NCBI RefSeq assembly: GCF_018614035.1
Contig: NZ_JAGGPA010000036.1
Location: 40,538-104,537, forward strand
Reading direction: 5' to 3'
Origin: Streptomyces sp. ISL-96
Lineage (GTDB): Bacteria > Actinomycetota > Actinomycetes > Streptomycetales > Streptomycetaceae
DNA: 64,000 bases
Shown here piece by piece: positions 33,177-44,900 of this stretch; the first letter of the stretch is position 1, and each line of letters starts with the position of its first letter. A model generated the notes under the pieces. The model was given only the letters and a program-made list of their open reading frames with translations. It searched no databases and was not told where the DNA came from. Both the position numbers and the translations under genes were made by a program.

Positions 33177-34478
33177 ATGATGCGTACGCGTCCGCTGAAG
33201 GTGGCGCTGCTGGGCTGTGGTGTGGTCGGCTCAGAGGTGGCGCGCATCATGACGACGCACGCCGACGACCTCGCCGCCCGAATCGGGGCCCCGGTCGAGC
33301 TCGCCGGCGTCGCGGTCCGCCGCCCCTCCAAGGTCCGCGAGGGCATCGACCCCACCCTGATCACGACCGACGCGACCGCCCTGGTCAAACGGGGCGACAT
33401 CGACGTCGTCATCGAGGTCATCGGCGGCATCGAGCCGGCCCGCACCCTCATCACCACCGCCTTCGAGCACGGCGCCTCCGTCGTCTCCGCGAACAAGGCA
33501 CTGCTCGCGGAGGACGGCGCGGCCCTGCACGCGGCTGCCGAGGAGCACGGGCGGGATCTGTACTACGAGGCCGCCGTGGCCGGTGCGATTCCGCTCGTAC
33601 GGCCGCTGCGCGAGTCGCTCGCCGGGGACAAGGTCAACCGGGTGCTCGGCATCGTCAACGGCACGACCAACTTCATCCTCGACAAGATGGACACGAGCGG
33701 AGCCGGCTACTCCGAGGCGCTCGACGAGGCCACCGCCCTCGGGTACGCCGAGGCCGACCCCACCGCCGACGTCGAGGGCTTCGACGCCGCCGCCAAGGCC
33801 GCCATCCTGGCCGGGATCGCCTTCCACACCCGCGTGCGGATCGGCGACGTACACCGGGAAGGGCTGACCGAGGTCACGGCCGCGGACATCGCTTCCGCGA
33901 AGCGCATGGGGTGCACCGTCAAGCTGCTCGCCATCTGCGAGCGCGCCGCCGACGGCCGGTCCGTCACCGCGCGCGTCCACCCGGCGATGATCCCGCTGAC
34001 CCACCCGCTGGCCTCGGTCCGCGAGGCGTACAACGCGGTCTTCATCGAGGCCGAGGCGGCCGGGCAGCTCATGTTCTACGGTCCGGGCGCCGGCGGCGCT
34101 CCGACCGCCTCCGCCGTTCTGGGCGACCTCGTCGCCGTCTGCCGGAACCTGGTCGCCGAGACCACCGGACCGGGCGAGTCCGCGTACACCCAGCTTCCTG
34201 TCAGCTCCATGGGCGAGGTCGTCACGCGCTACCACATCAGTCTCGACGTGGCCGACAAACCGGGCGTTCTCGCCCAGGTCGCGACGGTCTTCGCCGAGCA
34301 CGGTGTCTCCATCGACACCGTGCGCCAGCAGAGCCGGCAGGACGGAGGCGGCGAGGCATCCCTCGTCGTCGTCACCCACCGCGCGCCCGACGCCGCCCTT
34401 TCGGGGACCGTCGAGGCGCTGCGCAAGCTCGACACCGTGCGCGGTGTCGCCAGCATCATGCGTGTTGAAGGGGAGTAA
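33177..34478 (+). CDS. hom: Homoserine dehydrogenase
   Basis: A 433-residue enzyme reducing aspartate semialdehyde to homoserine. The Rossmann motif VALLGCGVVGSEVARI is at the N-terminus, the catalytic region contains VNGTTNFILDKM and EAYNAVFIEA, and the last 80 residues form an ACT domain (ISLDVADKPGVLAQVATVFAEHGVSI) for threonine feedback. ATG 33177 with GAGGTCGG ahead fits; ATG 33159 in frame is an alternative. It is 6 bp from thrC. Confidence 0.97.
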   Translation: MMRTRPLKVALLGCGVVGSEVARIMTTHADDLAARIGAPVELAGVAVRRPSKVREGIDPTLITTDATALVKRGDIDVVIEVIGGIEPARTLITTAFEHGASVVSANKALLAEDGAALHAAAEEHGRDLYYEAAVAGAIPLVRPLRESLAGDKVNRVLGIVNGTTNFILDKMDTSGAGYSEALDEATALGYAEADPTADVEGFDAAAKAAILAGIAFHTRVRIGDVHREGLTEVTAADIASAKRMGCTVKLLAICERAADGRSVTARVHPAMIPLTHPLASVREAYNAVFIEAEAAGQLMFYGPGAGGAPTASAVLGDLVAVCRNLVAETTGPGESAYTQLPVSSMGEVVTRYHISLDVADKPGVLAQVATVFAEHGVSIDTVRQQSRQDGGGEASLVVVTHRAPDAALSGTVEALRKLDTVRGVASIMRVEGE

Positions 34479-34484
34479 GGACCC

Positions 34485-35555
34485 ATGACCAGCATCGGCA
34501 CCCACCAGTGGCGCGGCATCATCGAGGAGTACCGGGACCGTCTTCCGGTGACGGAGACAACGCCGGTCGTCACGCTCGGCGAGGGTGGCACGCCGCTCGT
34601 ACTGGCGCAGGTCCTCTCCGAGCGCACCGGCTGCGAGGTGTACCTCAAGGTCGAGGGCGCCAACCCGACCGGGTCCTTCAAGGACCGCGGCATGACCATG
34701 GCGATCACCCGTGCCAAGGAGGAGGGCGCGAAGGCCGTCATCTGCGCCTCCACCGGCAACACGTCGGCCTCGGCCGCCGCCTATGCCGTACGCGCCGGGA
34801 TGGTCTGCGCCGTCCTCGTGCCGCAGGGCAAGATCGCGCTCGGCAAGATGGGCCAGGCGCTGGTCCACGGCGCCAAGATCCTCCAGGTCGACGGCAACTT
34901 CGACGACTGTCTGACGCTGGCCCGCAGCCTGTCGGACAACTACCCCGTCGCGCTGGTCAATTCGGTGAATCCGGTCCGCATCGAGGGGCAGAAGACCGCC
35001 GCCTTCGAGATCGTCGACCGGCTCGGTGACGCCCCGGACATTCACGTACTTCCCGTCGGCAACGCCGGAAACATCACGGCGTACTGGCGTGGGTACCGCG
35101 AGTACGCGGCCGACAAGATCTCCACGCACACCCCGCGAATGTGGGGCTTCCAGGCCTCCGGCTCGGCGCCGATCGTGCGCGGCGAGGTCGTCAAGGACCC
35201 GCACACCGTCGCCACCGCGATTCGCATTGGCAACCCCGCCTCGTGGCAGTACGCCCTTGAGGCCCGGGACGAGTCGGGCGGCTTCATCGACGAAGTGACG
35301 GACCGGCAGATCCTGTCCGCCTACCGGCTGTTGGCCGCGCAGGAGGGCGTCTTCGTCGAGCCCGCGTCGGCGGCGAGCGTCGCCGGTCTGCTCAAGGCGG
35401 CCGACGAGGGCAAGGTCGACCCGGGCCAAAAGATCGTGTGCACGGTGACCGGAAACGGCCTCAAGGACCCGGACTGGGCGGTGGCCGGAGCGCCGCAGCC
35501 CGTCACGGTGCCCGTGGACGCCGCCACGGCCGCGGAGCGCCTCGGCCTAGTCTAG
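34485..35555 (+). CDS. thrC: Threonine synthase
   Basis: A 356-residue PLP enzyme converting O-phosphohomoserine to threonine. The PLP Lys is in TGSFKDRGMTMAI (residue about 66), and CASTGNTSASAAAYAV and LPVGNAGN are phosphate-binding loops. ATG 34485, 6 bp after hom, so hom and thrC share a transcript. The gap after it (284 bp) holds a hairpin that may end this unit before thrB. Confidence 0.97.
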   Translation: MTSIGTHQWRGIIEEYRDRLPVTETTPVVTLGEGGTPLVLAQVLSERTGCEVYLKVEGANPTGSFKDRGMTMAITRAKEEGAKAVICASTGNTSASAAAYAVRAGMVCAVLVPQGKIALGKMGQALVHGAKILQVDGNFDDCLTLARSLSDNYPVALVNSVNPVRIEGQKTAAFEIVDRLGDAPDIHVLPVGNAGNITAYWRGYREYAADKISTHTPRMWGFQASGSAPIVRGEVVKDPHTVATAIRIGNPASWQYALEARDESGGFIDEVTDRQILSAYRLLAAQEGVFVEPASAASVAGLLKAADEGKVDPGQKIVCTVTGNGLKDPDWAVAGAPQPVTVPVDAATAAERLGLV

Positions 35556-35633
35556 AGGCGCCTCGTCCAGAGGTCTGGAGGCGCCCGGCGGGGGCCGGCA
35601 GGCGGCGTAAAGCCCCGTAAGGCCCGTAAGCCA

Positions 35634-35693
35634 GACATAGGCGCACAGGATGGCTCGCGACACGCATCGTGCGCCTCCTGTGCGCCCTATGTC
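35634..35693. terminator. Long hairpin between thrC and thrB
   Basis: Arms 35634-35650 (GACATAGGCGCACAGGA) and 35676-35693 are complementary apart from one extra C in the right arm, with a 25-nt loop. The first 78 bp after thrC are repetitive (AAGCCCCGTAAGGCCCGTAAG) and contain no gene. It probably terminates or attenuates the hom-thrC transcript ahead of thrB. Confidence 0.7.
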
Positions 35694-35839
35694 GTCACTG
35701 AACCTTCCTTCGATAGGCTGTACTGAACCCGCCCCGCCGCATATGCCGCGGTGCTGTTGCCGTCATGGCCTTCGGGTGTTCGTACTTCGTCAAAATCTCG
35801 CAGTCCCACAAGCAGTCCCACAAGGAGAGTCGTCGAGCG

Positions 35840-36760
35840 ATGGCCGGTCCCGCGTTCCGCGCCGCCGCCGTAAGGGTGCGCGTCCCCGCCACCAGCGCAA
35901 ATCTTGGTCCCGGCTTCGATGCCCTGGGCCTGTCGCTGGGGCTGTACGACGATGTCGTCGTCCGGGTCGCCGACTCCGGCCTGCACGTCGACATCGCAGG
36001 TGAAGGCGCCGAGACGCTGCCCCGCGACGAGAGCCATCTGCTCGTACGGTCGCTGCGCACCGCCTTCGACCTGCTCGGCGGACAGCCGCGCGGCCTGGAG
36101 GTCGTCTGCGCCAACCGCATCCCGCACGGCCGCGGCCTCGGCTCCTCCTCCGCCGCCATCTGCGCCGGCATCGTCGCCGCGCGCGCCGTGACCATAGGCG
36201 GCGACGCGCGCCTCGACGAGGCCGCGCTGCTGGAGCTGGCGACCGAGATCGAGGGGCACCCCGACAACGTCGCCGCCTGCCTGCTCGGCGGCTTCACGCT
36301 CGCCTGGACCGACGGGGGAGCGGCCAGGGCGATCAGGATGGACCCCGCGGCTTCCGTCGTTCCGGTGGTCTTCGTCCCCGGAAAGCCAGTGCTCACGGAG
36401 ACCGCCCGCGGCCTGCTGCCGCGCACCGTCCCCCATGTGGACGCAGCCGCCAACGCCGGCCGCGCCGCCCTGCTCGTAGAGGCCCTGACCAGGCGTCCCG
36501 AGCTGCTGCTCGCGGCGACCGAGGACCGACTCCACCAGGACTACCGTGCCCCGGCGATGCCGGAGAGCCTGGCCCTGGTCAACCGACTGCGCGCGGACGG
36601 CGTCCCCGCAGTGATCTCCGGTGCGGGCCCCACGGTGCTCGCGCTGGTCGAGGACAGTGCGGCCGACAAGGTCGCACAGCTGGCGGGCGAGGGGTGGGCG
36701 GCCAACCGGCTGGCTCTCGACGCCGCCGGAGCGAGTGTTCTGCCGCTCGGAGCGCAGTGA
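35840..36760 (+). CDS. thrB: Homoserine kinase
   Basis: A 306-residue GHMP kinase phosphorylating homoserine. The family motifs are VRVPATSANLGPGFDALGL (N-terminal) and PHGRGLGSSSAAICAGIVAA (ATP loop, residues about 95-115), with VISGAGPTVLALV near the C-terminus. ATG 35840 follows AAGGAGA. It is separated from thrC by a hairpin region, so it may be expressed from its own promoter as well. Confidence 0.97.
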   Translation: MAGPAFRAAAVRVRVPATSANLGPGFDALGLSLGLYDDVVVRVADSGLHVDIAGEGAETLPRDESHLLVRSLRTAFDLLGGQPRGLEVVCANRIPHGRGLGSSSAAICAGIVAARAVTIGGDARLDEAALLELATEIEGHPDNVAACLLGGFTLAWTDGGAARAIRMDPAASVVPVVFVPGKPVLTETARGLLPRTVPHVDAAANAGRAALLVEALTRRPELLLAATEDRLHQDYRAPAMPESLALVNRLRADGVPAVISGAGPTVLALVEDSAADKVAQLAGEGWAANRLALDAAGASVLPLGAQ

Positions 36761-37095
36761 CACGCGATTGCCGGTGAACGAGAGGGGGAATATTTGTTGG
36801 ATCCGGTAGTGTTAATCTCAAGTCTGCACCCGGCGTCCTTGTGGCGCGGTGCACCGTGTCCCCGTTCGGGACCACCATTCTTCCGGGAGCCTCCCCAACT
36901 GCCTGAGCAGCCTGCCTGAGCAGTTTCGAGCACGCTCCGGAACCGGTAATGCAAGAGCCGGACCCCCAGCACGTTATTCCCTCCGCCATATCCGGCGGAC
37001 CACCGCCCCGGCACGGTTTACCAGAACCGCAGTCGGACAGCACAACCGGTCGCCGAGCCAGACAGGCCGACGTCCGCTCCAGGGAAGGACCCTTC
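36761..37095 (+). promoter_or_regulatory. Leader and promoter region of rho
   Basis: A 335-bp gene-free region. TAGTGT at about 36806 is a plausible -10 within an AT-richer patch (AATATTTGTTGGATCC), giving a roughly 280-nt leader with several GC hairpins and a C-rich region. Long leaders fit Rho autoregulation of its own gene, established in other bacteria. No uORF or aptamer identified. Confidence 0.5.
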
Positions 37096-39180
<2,085 letters not shown>

Positions 39181-39209
39181 CCGCCGTCGGCGTACACAGC
39201 GCCAACTGA

Positions 39210-39239
39210 GCCGCCCCGTCACGAAAGTGGCGGGGCGGC
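39210..39239. terminator. Terminator after rho
   Basis: A 13-bp stem GCCGCCCCGTCAC (39210-39222) with a GAAA tetraloop and the complementary arm 39227-39239, followed by TTTGTCGT, classic intrinsic terminator. Confidence 0.9.
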
Positions 39240-39409
39240 TTTGTCGTGCCCGGAAATAAACGTCCTCCGCACGGAGATGTTGCCAAGTTGTGTTCACTGG
39301 TTGGCCACAAGTGGCTGTTGGTGTACGGGAGTCGGCCGTACGATCGATCGGCCACAGGTGGGGGGATCCATTTGGGGCGCTTCATCGACATCTGAATCAG
39401 GAGTCCCGA

Positions 39410-41158
39410 GTGATCTCTGGCAAGCAGGGCGGCAAACACCGCCGCCGGGTACGCATAGCCGTGCCGGCCGCAGCCGCCGCGATAGCGGCCGCCGTCGCCG
39501 GTGCGATGCTGATGGCCCCGGCCAACGCCGCGGAGCCGCTGCCCAAGCCCACGATCAAGCCTGCCGTCAGCTCGCCCTCCCAGGCGCAGCTGGAAGCGCG
39601 CCTCGCGGCCGCGGCCAAGAAGGCCAAGGAGCCCAAGGGCGCCAAGTTCTCGTCGGGCGCGACGATCGACCCCAAGATCATCGGCGGCTCGGAGACCACC
39701 ATCTCCTCGGCCCCGTGGATGGCGCAGCTCTTCTACGAGGACGGCGACAACTCCTTCTTCTGCGGCGGCGCCGTCATCGCGCCGACGAAGATCCTCACCG
39801 CGGCGCACTGCGTCAAGGGTGTGGACTGGAAGGGGAAGGGCGTCGTCGTCACCGGCACCGAGACGCTGGCGACCGACGCGAACCACGGCGGCACCGTCAC
39901 CGGTGTCTGGCGGCAGTGGAACCACCCGAAGTACAGCGACTACACGCTCGACAACGACATCGCGGTCCTGACGCTGGCCGCCCCGGTCAACGTCAAGCCG
40001 ATCAACATCACGAAGTCGGACGACACCACGTCGTACAAGCCGGGGACCACCGCCACGGTCTACGGCTGGGGCCGCACCTCCTCCACCAGCAACGCGATCG
40101 CGCCGACGCTGAAGAAGGCGAGCCTGCCGATCAACTCCGACGCCACGTGCGCCGATTGGCAGCTCGGTAGCGAGTTCATCCCGAACCACATGGTCTGCGC
40201 GGGCGAGCCCGCGAGCGGCAAGGACGACGGCACGACGACCGCCTGCAACGGCGACTCGGGCGGCCCCCTGGTCGTCGGCGGCAAGATCGTCGGTGTGGTC
40301 TCGTGGGGCGTCACGGACTGCGTGGAGAAGGGCGCGTACAGCGTCTACTCCAAGGTCAGCTGGTACGCCGGCTCCGTCGTCCCGCGCGTCGACGACGCCA
40401 ACATCACCAACGACCACCGCTCCGACGTGCTGGCCCGTCGCAGCGCGTCCGACGGCACGCTCTACTACTACGCGTCCAAGGGCACCTCGTTCGCCGCGCG
40501 TATGCCGGCCGGCAACTACGGCAACACCAATGTGATCCTCCAGAGCGACCTCAACCGGGACGACTACGAGGACGTCATCTTCCGGACCAAGTCCGGTGAC
40601 GTCTGGTGGCAGCACTACGTGCCGTCCACCGAGCAGTGGGCAGACACGAAGATCGCGTCCGGCTGGGGCTCCAGGAAGCAGATCGTCGTCCCCGGTGACG
40701 TCACCGGCGATGCCCTGCCCGACCTGCTGTCCGTCGACTCCGCGGGCGTCCTGTGGATCTACCCCGGCAAGGGCAACGGCACCTTCTCGCCCCGCGTCCA
40801 GGTCGGTACCGGCTGGAGCCAGTTCAACTCCGTACGCGGCAACGGTGACTTCACCGGCGACGGCAAGGCCGACCTGATCGCGCGCAAGGCCAGCACGTCC
40901 GAGATGTTCCTCTACAAGGGCACGGGCAAGGCCGGCACCGGCGCCTTCGCGTCCAAGATCAAGGTCCGTACGTGGAGCGGCTACAACGCCTTCGACGCGG
41001 CCGGCGACGTCACCGGTGACGGCAAGGCCGACTACCTGGCCCGTACGCCCGGCGGCACGCTGTACCTCTACCCGGGCACCGGCAAGGCCTCCTCGGAGAT
41101 CTTCGCCACACGCATCACCATCGGGACCGGCTGGCAGCAGTACAACATCTTTGGCTGA
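39410..41158 (+). CDS. Secreted trypsin-like serine protease with FG-GAP repeats
   Basis: A 582-residue protein from GTG 39410 (AGGAG). The signal region is RIAVPAAAAAIAAAVAGAMLMAPANA. The S1 protease domain starts near KIIGGSETT and contains LTAAHCV (His), LDNDIAVL (Asp) and TACNGDSGGPLV (Ser). The C-terminal half has VCBS/FG-GAP repeats (GDVTGDALPDLLSVD, GDFTGDGKADLIARK, GDVTGDGKADYLART), a propeller-like domain that binds calcium and substrates. It is probably activated by cleavage before IIGG. It is a separate transcript from rho and is followed by a strong hairpin. Confidence 0.93.
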   Translation: MISGKQGGKHRRRVRIAVPAAAAAIAAAVAGAMLMAPANAAEPLPKPTIKPAVSSPSQAQLEARLAAAAKKAKEPKGAKFSSGATIDPKIIGGSETTISSAPWMAQLFYEDGDNSFFCGGAVIAPTKILTAAHCVKGVDWKGKGVVVTGTETLATDANHGGTVTGVWRQWNHPKYSDYTLDNDIAVLTLAAPVNVKPINITKSDDTTSYKPGTTATVYGWGRTSSTSNAIAPTLKKASLPINSDATCADWQLGSEFIPNHMVCAGEPASGKDDGTTTACNGDSGGPLVVGGKIVGVVSWGVTDCVEKGAYSVYSKVSWYAGSVVPRVDDANITNDHRSDVLARRSASDGTLYYYASKGTSFAARMPAGNYGNTNVILQSDLNRDDYEDVIFRTKSGDVWWQHYVPSTEQWADTKIASGWGSRKQIVVPGDVTGDALPDLLSVDSAGVLWIYPGKGNGTFSPRVQVGTGWSQFNSVRGNGDFTGDGKADLIARKASTSEMFLYKGTGKAGTGAFASKIKVRTWSGYNAFDAAGDVTGDGKADYLARTPGGTLYLYPGTGKASSEIFATRITIGTGWQQYNIFG

Positions 41159-41210
41159 AAACCCTGGTGAGAGGGGGCTTTGACCCCTTTCCGCCGGACC
41201 GTTCGGACGA

Positions 41211-41249
41211 CGTCCTGTGGCCCCTGCCCCCAGCGGGGGCCACAGGACG
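41211..41249. terminator. 14-bp hairpin between protease and LCP genes
   Basis: CGTCCTGTGGCCCC (41211-41224) pairs with 41236-41249 across an 11-nt GC-rich loop. Located 52 bp after the protease stop and only 19 bp before the LCP start, it is either the protease terminator or an attenuator in the LCP leader. Confidence 0.8.
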
Positions 41250-41267
41250 TTGTGCAACCCTTCACGG

Positions 41268-42380
41268 ATGTCCGAGCAGCAGCAGACCAGGAGCAGCCGA
41301 ATACGGGGGACCGGCAGACGCCGGAAGGAACCCAGTGCCCGCACGAAGGCGGCCACCGTCACGGCGTGGGCCGCGGCGGGCGCTGTGCTGCTGGGCGGCA
41401 CCGGACTCGGTTACGTGTACTTCAAACTCAACGGCAATCTCAAGGCTGTTGACATCAACACCCAGCTCGGCGGCGACCGCCCCGACGACGTCGACAACGG
41501 CTCCCTGGACATCCTCGTCCTCGGCTCCGACTCGCGCTCGGGCGACAACGCCAAGTACGGCGAGGACGAGGGCGGCGCCCGCTCCGACACCGCGATGGTC
41601 ATGCACGTGTACGAGGGCCACAAGAAGGCCAGTCTCGTCTCGATCCCGCGCGACACCCTGATCACCCGTCCCACGTGCACCTCCGACACCGGCGGCGGGA
41701 CCGTCCCCGGCGGCGAGCAGCGGATGTTCAACACGGCGTACCAGGTGGGCGGCCCTGCCTGCGCGGTCAAGACCGTCGAGAAGATGTCCGGCATCCGCAT
41801 GGACCACTACGTCGAGGTCGACTTCACCGGCTTCAAGAAGCTCGTCGACGATCTGGGCGGCGTGGAGATCACCACCACGCGGTCCATCAACGACGACAAG
41901 AGCCACCTCGACCTGAAGCCCGGCACGCACACCCTCGACGGCGAGAAGTCGCTCGCTCTCGTACGGACCCGCAAGAGCGTCGGCGACGGCAGCGACCTCG
42001 GCCGCATCCAGCTCCAGCAGGCCTTCATGAAGGCACTGATCAACCAGGTCAAGGACGTCGGCGTCTTCACGAGCCCCAAGAAGCTGTACGACCTCGCCGA
42101 CAGCGCCACCAAGACCGTCACCACCGATTCCGACCTCGCCTCGGTCAACGACCTTGTGGCCTTCGCGGGCGGCCTCAAGGGCATCGGCCCGGGCGACATG
42201 AAGATGGTGACGCTGCCCGTGCGGTACGACCCGGCCGACCCAAACCGTGTCCTGCCGCTCCAGCGCCAGTCCAAGCGGGTCTGGGACGCGCTGCGCCAGG
42301 ACAAGCCCGTACCGGCCTCCGCGACCAAGGGCTCGGCGGGCGACCGGGGCGGCGCGGGCAAGGTCGTACAGAGCCAGTAG
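41268..42380 (+). CDS. LytR-CpsA-Psr family ligase
   Basis: A 370-residue protein from ATG 41268. A short basic cytosolic stretch and one membrane helix (AATVTAWAAAGAVLLGGTGLGYVYF) precede the extracellular LCP domain. It has the family motifs ILVLGSDSRSG, SDTAMVMHVY, SLVSIPRDTLI and ALVRTRKS. LCP enzymes transfer wall glycopolymers such as teichoic acids or arabinogalactan-like polymers onto peptidoglycan. The C-terminal 50 residues are Gly/Ser/Lys-rich. The gene stands alone before rpmE. Confidence 0.93.
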   Translation: MSEQQQTRSSRIRGTGRRRKEPSARTKAATVTAWAAAGAVLLGGTGLGYVYFKLNGNLKAVDINTQLGGDRPDDVDNGSLDILVLGSDSRSGDNAKYGEDEGGARSDTAMVMHVYEGHKKASLVSIPRDTLITRPTCTSDTGGGTVPGGEQRMFNTAYQVGGPACAVKTVEKMSGIRMDHYVEVDFTGFKKLVDDLGGVEITTTRSINDDKSHLDLKPGTHTLDGEKSLALVRTRKSVGDGSDLGRIQLQQAFMKALINQVKDVGVFTSPKKLYDLADSATKTVTTDSDLASVNDLVAFAGGLKGIGPGDMKMVTLPVRYDPADPNRVLPLQRQSKRVWDALRQDKPVPASATKGSAGDRGGAGKVVQSQ

Positions 42381-42527
42381 CGCGACGGGAGCGGGAGGGG
42401 AATAGTTCTGCCCCGTCCCCGGTTTTGGGAGATGCGGCCAGTGCTGGCAGACTGGTACGTCGGCCCCGGTTCACGTATGCGCAATCCGCGCGTGCGACCC
42501 GGAGCCCTCCCGAAACTAGGAGACACC

Positions 42528-42746
42528 TTGAAGCGCGAAATCCACCCCGAGTACGTCGAGACCCAGGTCAGCTGCACCTGTGGCGCCACGTTCACCACCC
42601 GCAGCACGATCTCCAGCGGCAACGTCCGCGCCGAGGTCTGCTCCGAGTGCCACCCGTTCTACACGGGCAAGCAGAAGATCCTCGACACCGGTGGCCGCGT
42701 GGCCCGCTTCGAGGCCCGCTTCGGCAAGGCTGCCGCCGCGAAGTAG
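42528..42746 (+). CDS. rpmE: Ribosomal protein bL31 (zinc-binding form)
   Basis: A 72-residue bL31 from TTG 42528 with an AGGAG site. It keeps the four zinc-binding Cys (C16, C18, C38, C41: SCTCG and VCSECH), which is the zinc-dependent form; a zinc-free paralogue normally replaces it under zinc starvation. An upstream extension to 42432 is not supported. A terminator follows. Confidence 0.96.
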   Translation: MKREIHPEYVETQVSCTCGATFTTRSTISSGNVRAEVCSECHPFYTGKQKILDTGGRVARFEARFGKAAAAK

Positions 42747-42755
42747 CGAGCCACT

Positions 42756-42801
42756 GCGCCGGTCCTCGGCCGCTCCGTACAGGGGTGGGGAGGACCGGCG
42801 C
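42756..42801. terminator. Terminator after rpmE
   Basis: GCGCCGGTCCTC (42756-42767) pairs perfectly with 42790-42801 and is followed by TTTGTC. 22-nt loop. Confidence 0.85.
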
Positions 42802-42870
42802 TTTGTCGTGACGCACAGGACGCACAGGCCGCAGTTCCCTTAATCTTTTTTGCAACCCAGGAGCCCGAAG

Positions 42871-43959
42871 ATGTTCGAGGCGGTCGAGGATCTGATCGGC
42901 GAGCACGCCGATCTTGAGAAGAAGCTGGCCGATCCCTCGGTCCACGCCGACCAGGCGAACGCGCGCAAGCTGAACAAGCGTTACGCCGAGCTGACCCCGA
43001 TCATCGGGACGTACCGGGCCTGGAAGCTGACCGGCGAGGACATCGTCACCGCGCGCGAATACGCCCACGACGACCCGGACTTCGCGGCCGAGCTCAAGCT
43101 GCTGGAGAAGCAGCGCGACGAGCTCACGGAGAAGCTCCGCCTGCTCCTCGTCCCGCGCGACCCCAGCGACGACAAGGACGTCATCCTCGAGGTCAAGGCG
43201 GGCGCGGGCGGCGACGAGTCGGCCCTGTTCGCCGGCGACCTGCTGCGCATGTACCTGCGGTACGCGGAGCGCGTCGGCTGGAAGACCGAGATCATCGACG
43301 CCACCGAGTCCGAGCTGGGCGGTTACAAGGACGTCCAGGTCGCGGTGAAGACCAAGGGCGGCAACGGCGCGACCGAGCCCGGCCAGGGCGTCTGGGCGCG
43401 GATGAAGTACGAGGGCGGCGTGCACCGCGTGCAGCGCGTGCCCTCCACCGAGTCGCAGGGCCGTATCCACACCTCCGCGGCCGGTGTGCTGGTCACCCCC
43501 GAGGCGGAGGAGGTCGACGTGGAGATCCATCAGAACGACCTCCGCATCGACGTCTACCGCTCGTCGGGTCCCGGCGGCCAGTCCGTCAACACCACCGACT
43601 CCGCGGTCCGCATCACGCACCTGCCGACCGGCGTCGTCGCCTCCTGCCAGAACGAGAAGAGCCAGCTCCAGAACAAGGAGCAGGCCATGCGCATCCTGCG
43701 CTCGCGGCTGCTCGCCGCGGCCCAGGAAGCGGCCGAGCAGGAAGCCTCCGACGTACGCCGCAGCCAGGTCCGCACGGTTGACCGCTCGGAGAAGATCCGT
43801 ACGTACAACTTCCCGGAAAACCGGATCTCGGACCACCGCGTGGGCTTCAAGGCGTACAACTTGGACCAGGTACTCGACGGCGACCTGGACGCAGTGATCC
43901 AGGCGTGCGTCGACGCCGACTCCGCCGCCAAGCTCGCGGCGGCCCAGGAGAGCCAGTAA
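42871..43959 (+). CDS. prfA: Peptide chain release factor 1
   Basis: A 362-residue RF1 reading UAA and UAG. The GGQ loop is YRSSGPGGQSVNTTDSA, and the codon-reading tripeptide is in VQRVPSTESQGRIHTS (PST instead of PAT). ATG 42871 with AGGAGC upstream. prmC follows at 51 bp and encodes the methyltransferase that modifies its GGQ glutamine. Confidence 0.97.
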   Translation: MFEAVEDLIGEHADLEKKLADPSVHADQANARKLNKRYAELTPIIGTYRAWKLTGEDIVTAREYAHDDPDFAAELKLLEKQRDELTEKLRLLLVPRDPSDDKDVILEVKAGAGGDESALFAGDLLRMYLRYAERVGWKTEIIDATESELGGYKDVQVAVKTKGGNGATEPGQGVWARMKYEGGVHRVQRVPSTESQGRIHTSAAGVLVTPEAEEVDVEIHQNDLRIDVYRSSGPGGQSVNTTDSAVRITHLPTGVVASCQNEKSQLQNKEQAMRILRSRLLAAAQEAAEQEASDVRRSQVRTVDRSEKIRTYNFPENRISDHRVGFKAYNLDQVLDGDLDAVIQACVDADSAAKLAAAQESQ

Positions 43960-44010
43960 GCCAGGAACGCCAGTAAGCCAGTAAAGCCCCCTGCAAGTCG
44001 GAGGACCGGG

Positions 44011-44856
44011 ATGAATCTGCTGCTCGCCGAGGTGGCTCAGGCCACCCAGCGGCTGGCCGACGCCGGCGTGCCCTCACCGCGATTCGACGCGGAGGAGCTC
44101 GCCGCGTTCGTGCACGGCGTCAAGCGGGGAGAGCTGCACAACGTCAAGGACGCCGACTTCGACGCGCGCTACTGGGAGACCGTCGCGCGCCGCGAGGCCC
44201 GCGAGCCGCTGCAGCACATCACCGGACGCGCCTTCTTCCGTTTCCTGGAGCTCCAGGTGGGCCCGGGCGTCTTCGTACCGCGGCCGGAGACCGAGTCGGT
44301 CGTCGGCTGGGCGATAGACGCCGTACGGGCCATGGACGTCGTCGAGCCGCTCATCGTCGACCTGTGCACCGGCTCGGGCGCCATCGCGCTCGCCATGGCG
44401 CAGGAGGTGCCGCGCTCGCGCGTGCACGGCGTGGAGCTGTCCGACGACGCCATCAAGTGGACCCGCAAGAACGCCGAGGGCTCGCGCGTCACCATCCACC
44501 AGGGCGACGCCAAAGACGCTCTCCCGGAGCTCGACGGGCAGGTGGACCTGGTCGTCTCCAACCCGCCGTACATCCCGCTCACCGAGTGGGAGTACGTCGC
44601 TCCCGAGGCCCGCGACCACGACCCGCAGATGGCCCTCTTCTCGGGCGAGGACGGCCTCGACCTGATCCGCCACATCGAGCGCACCGCCCACCGGCTGCTG
44701 CGGCCCGGCGGCGTCGTCGTCATCGAGCACGCCGACACCCAGGGCGGCCAGGTGCCGTGGATCTTCACCGAGGAGCGTGGCTGGGCCGACGCGGCCGACC
44801 ACCCCGACCTGAACAACCGGCCCCGCTTCGCGACCGCCCGCAAGGCCATGCCGTGA
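44011..44856 (+). CDS. prmC: Release factor glutamine methyltransferase
   Basis: A 281-residue SAM enzyme that methylates the GGQ glutamine of RF1 and RF2. The N-terminal helical domain (NLLLAEVAQATQRLADAGVPSPRFDAEELAAF) is typical; the SAM site has VDLCTGSGAIALAMA, and LVVSNPPYIPL is the catalytic NPPY motif. It sits just behind prfA, the usual operon. Confidence 0.97.
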   Translation: MNLLLAEVAQATQRLADAGVPSPRFDAEELAAFVHGVKRGELHNVKDADFDARYWETVARREAREPLQHITGRAFFRFLELQVGPGVFVPRPETESVVGWAIDAVRAMDVVEPLIVDLCTGSGAIALAMAQEVPRSRVHGVELSDDAIKWTRKNAEGSRVTIHQGDAKDALPELDGQVDLVVSNPPYIPLTEWEYVAPEARDHDPQMALFSGEDGLDLIRHIERTAHRLLRPGGVVVIEHADTQGGQVPWIFTEERGWADAADHPDLNNRPRFATARKAMP

Positions 44857-44900
44857 CCGCCGGCCGCACAAACCAGTTCCCGCACGAGGAGGCCCGTTAA

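Noticed and set aside
33231..35429. 732-residue minus-strand frame opposite hom and thrC
   Set aside because: Both sense genes have complete family motifs; the antisense frame has none and Gly/Val/Arg-rich shadow composition.
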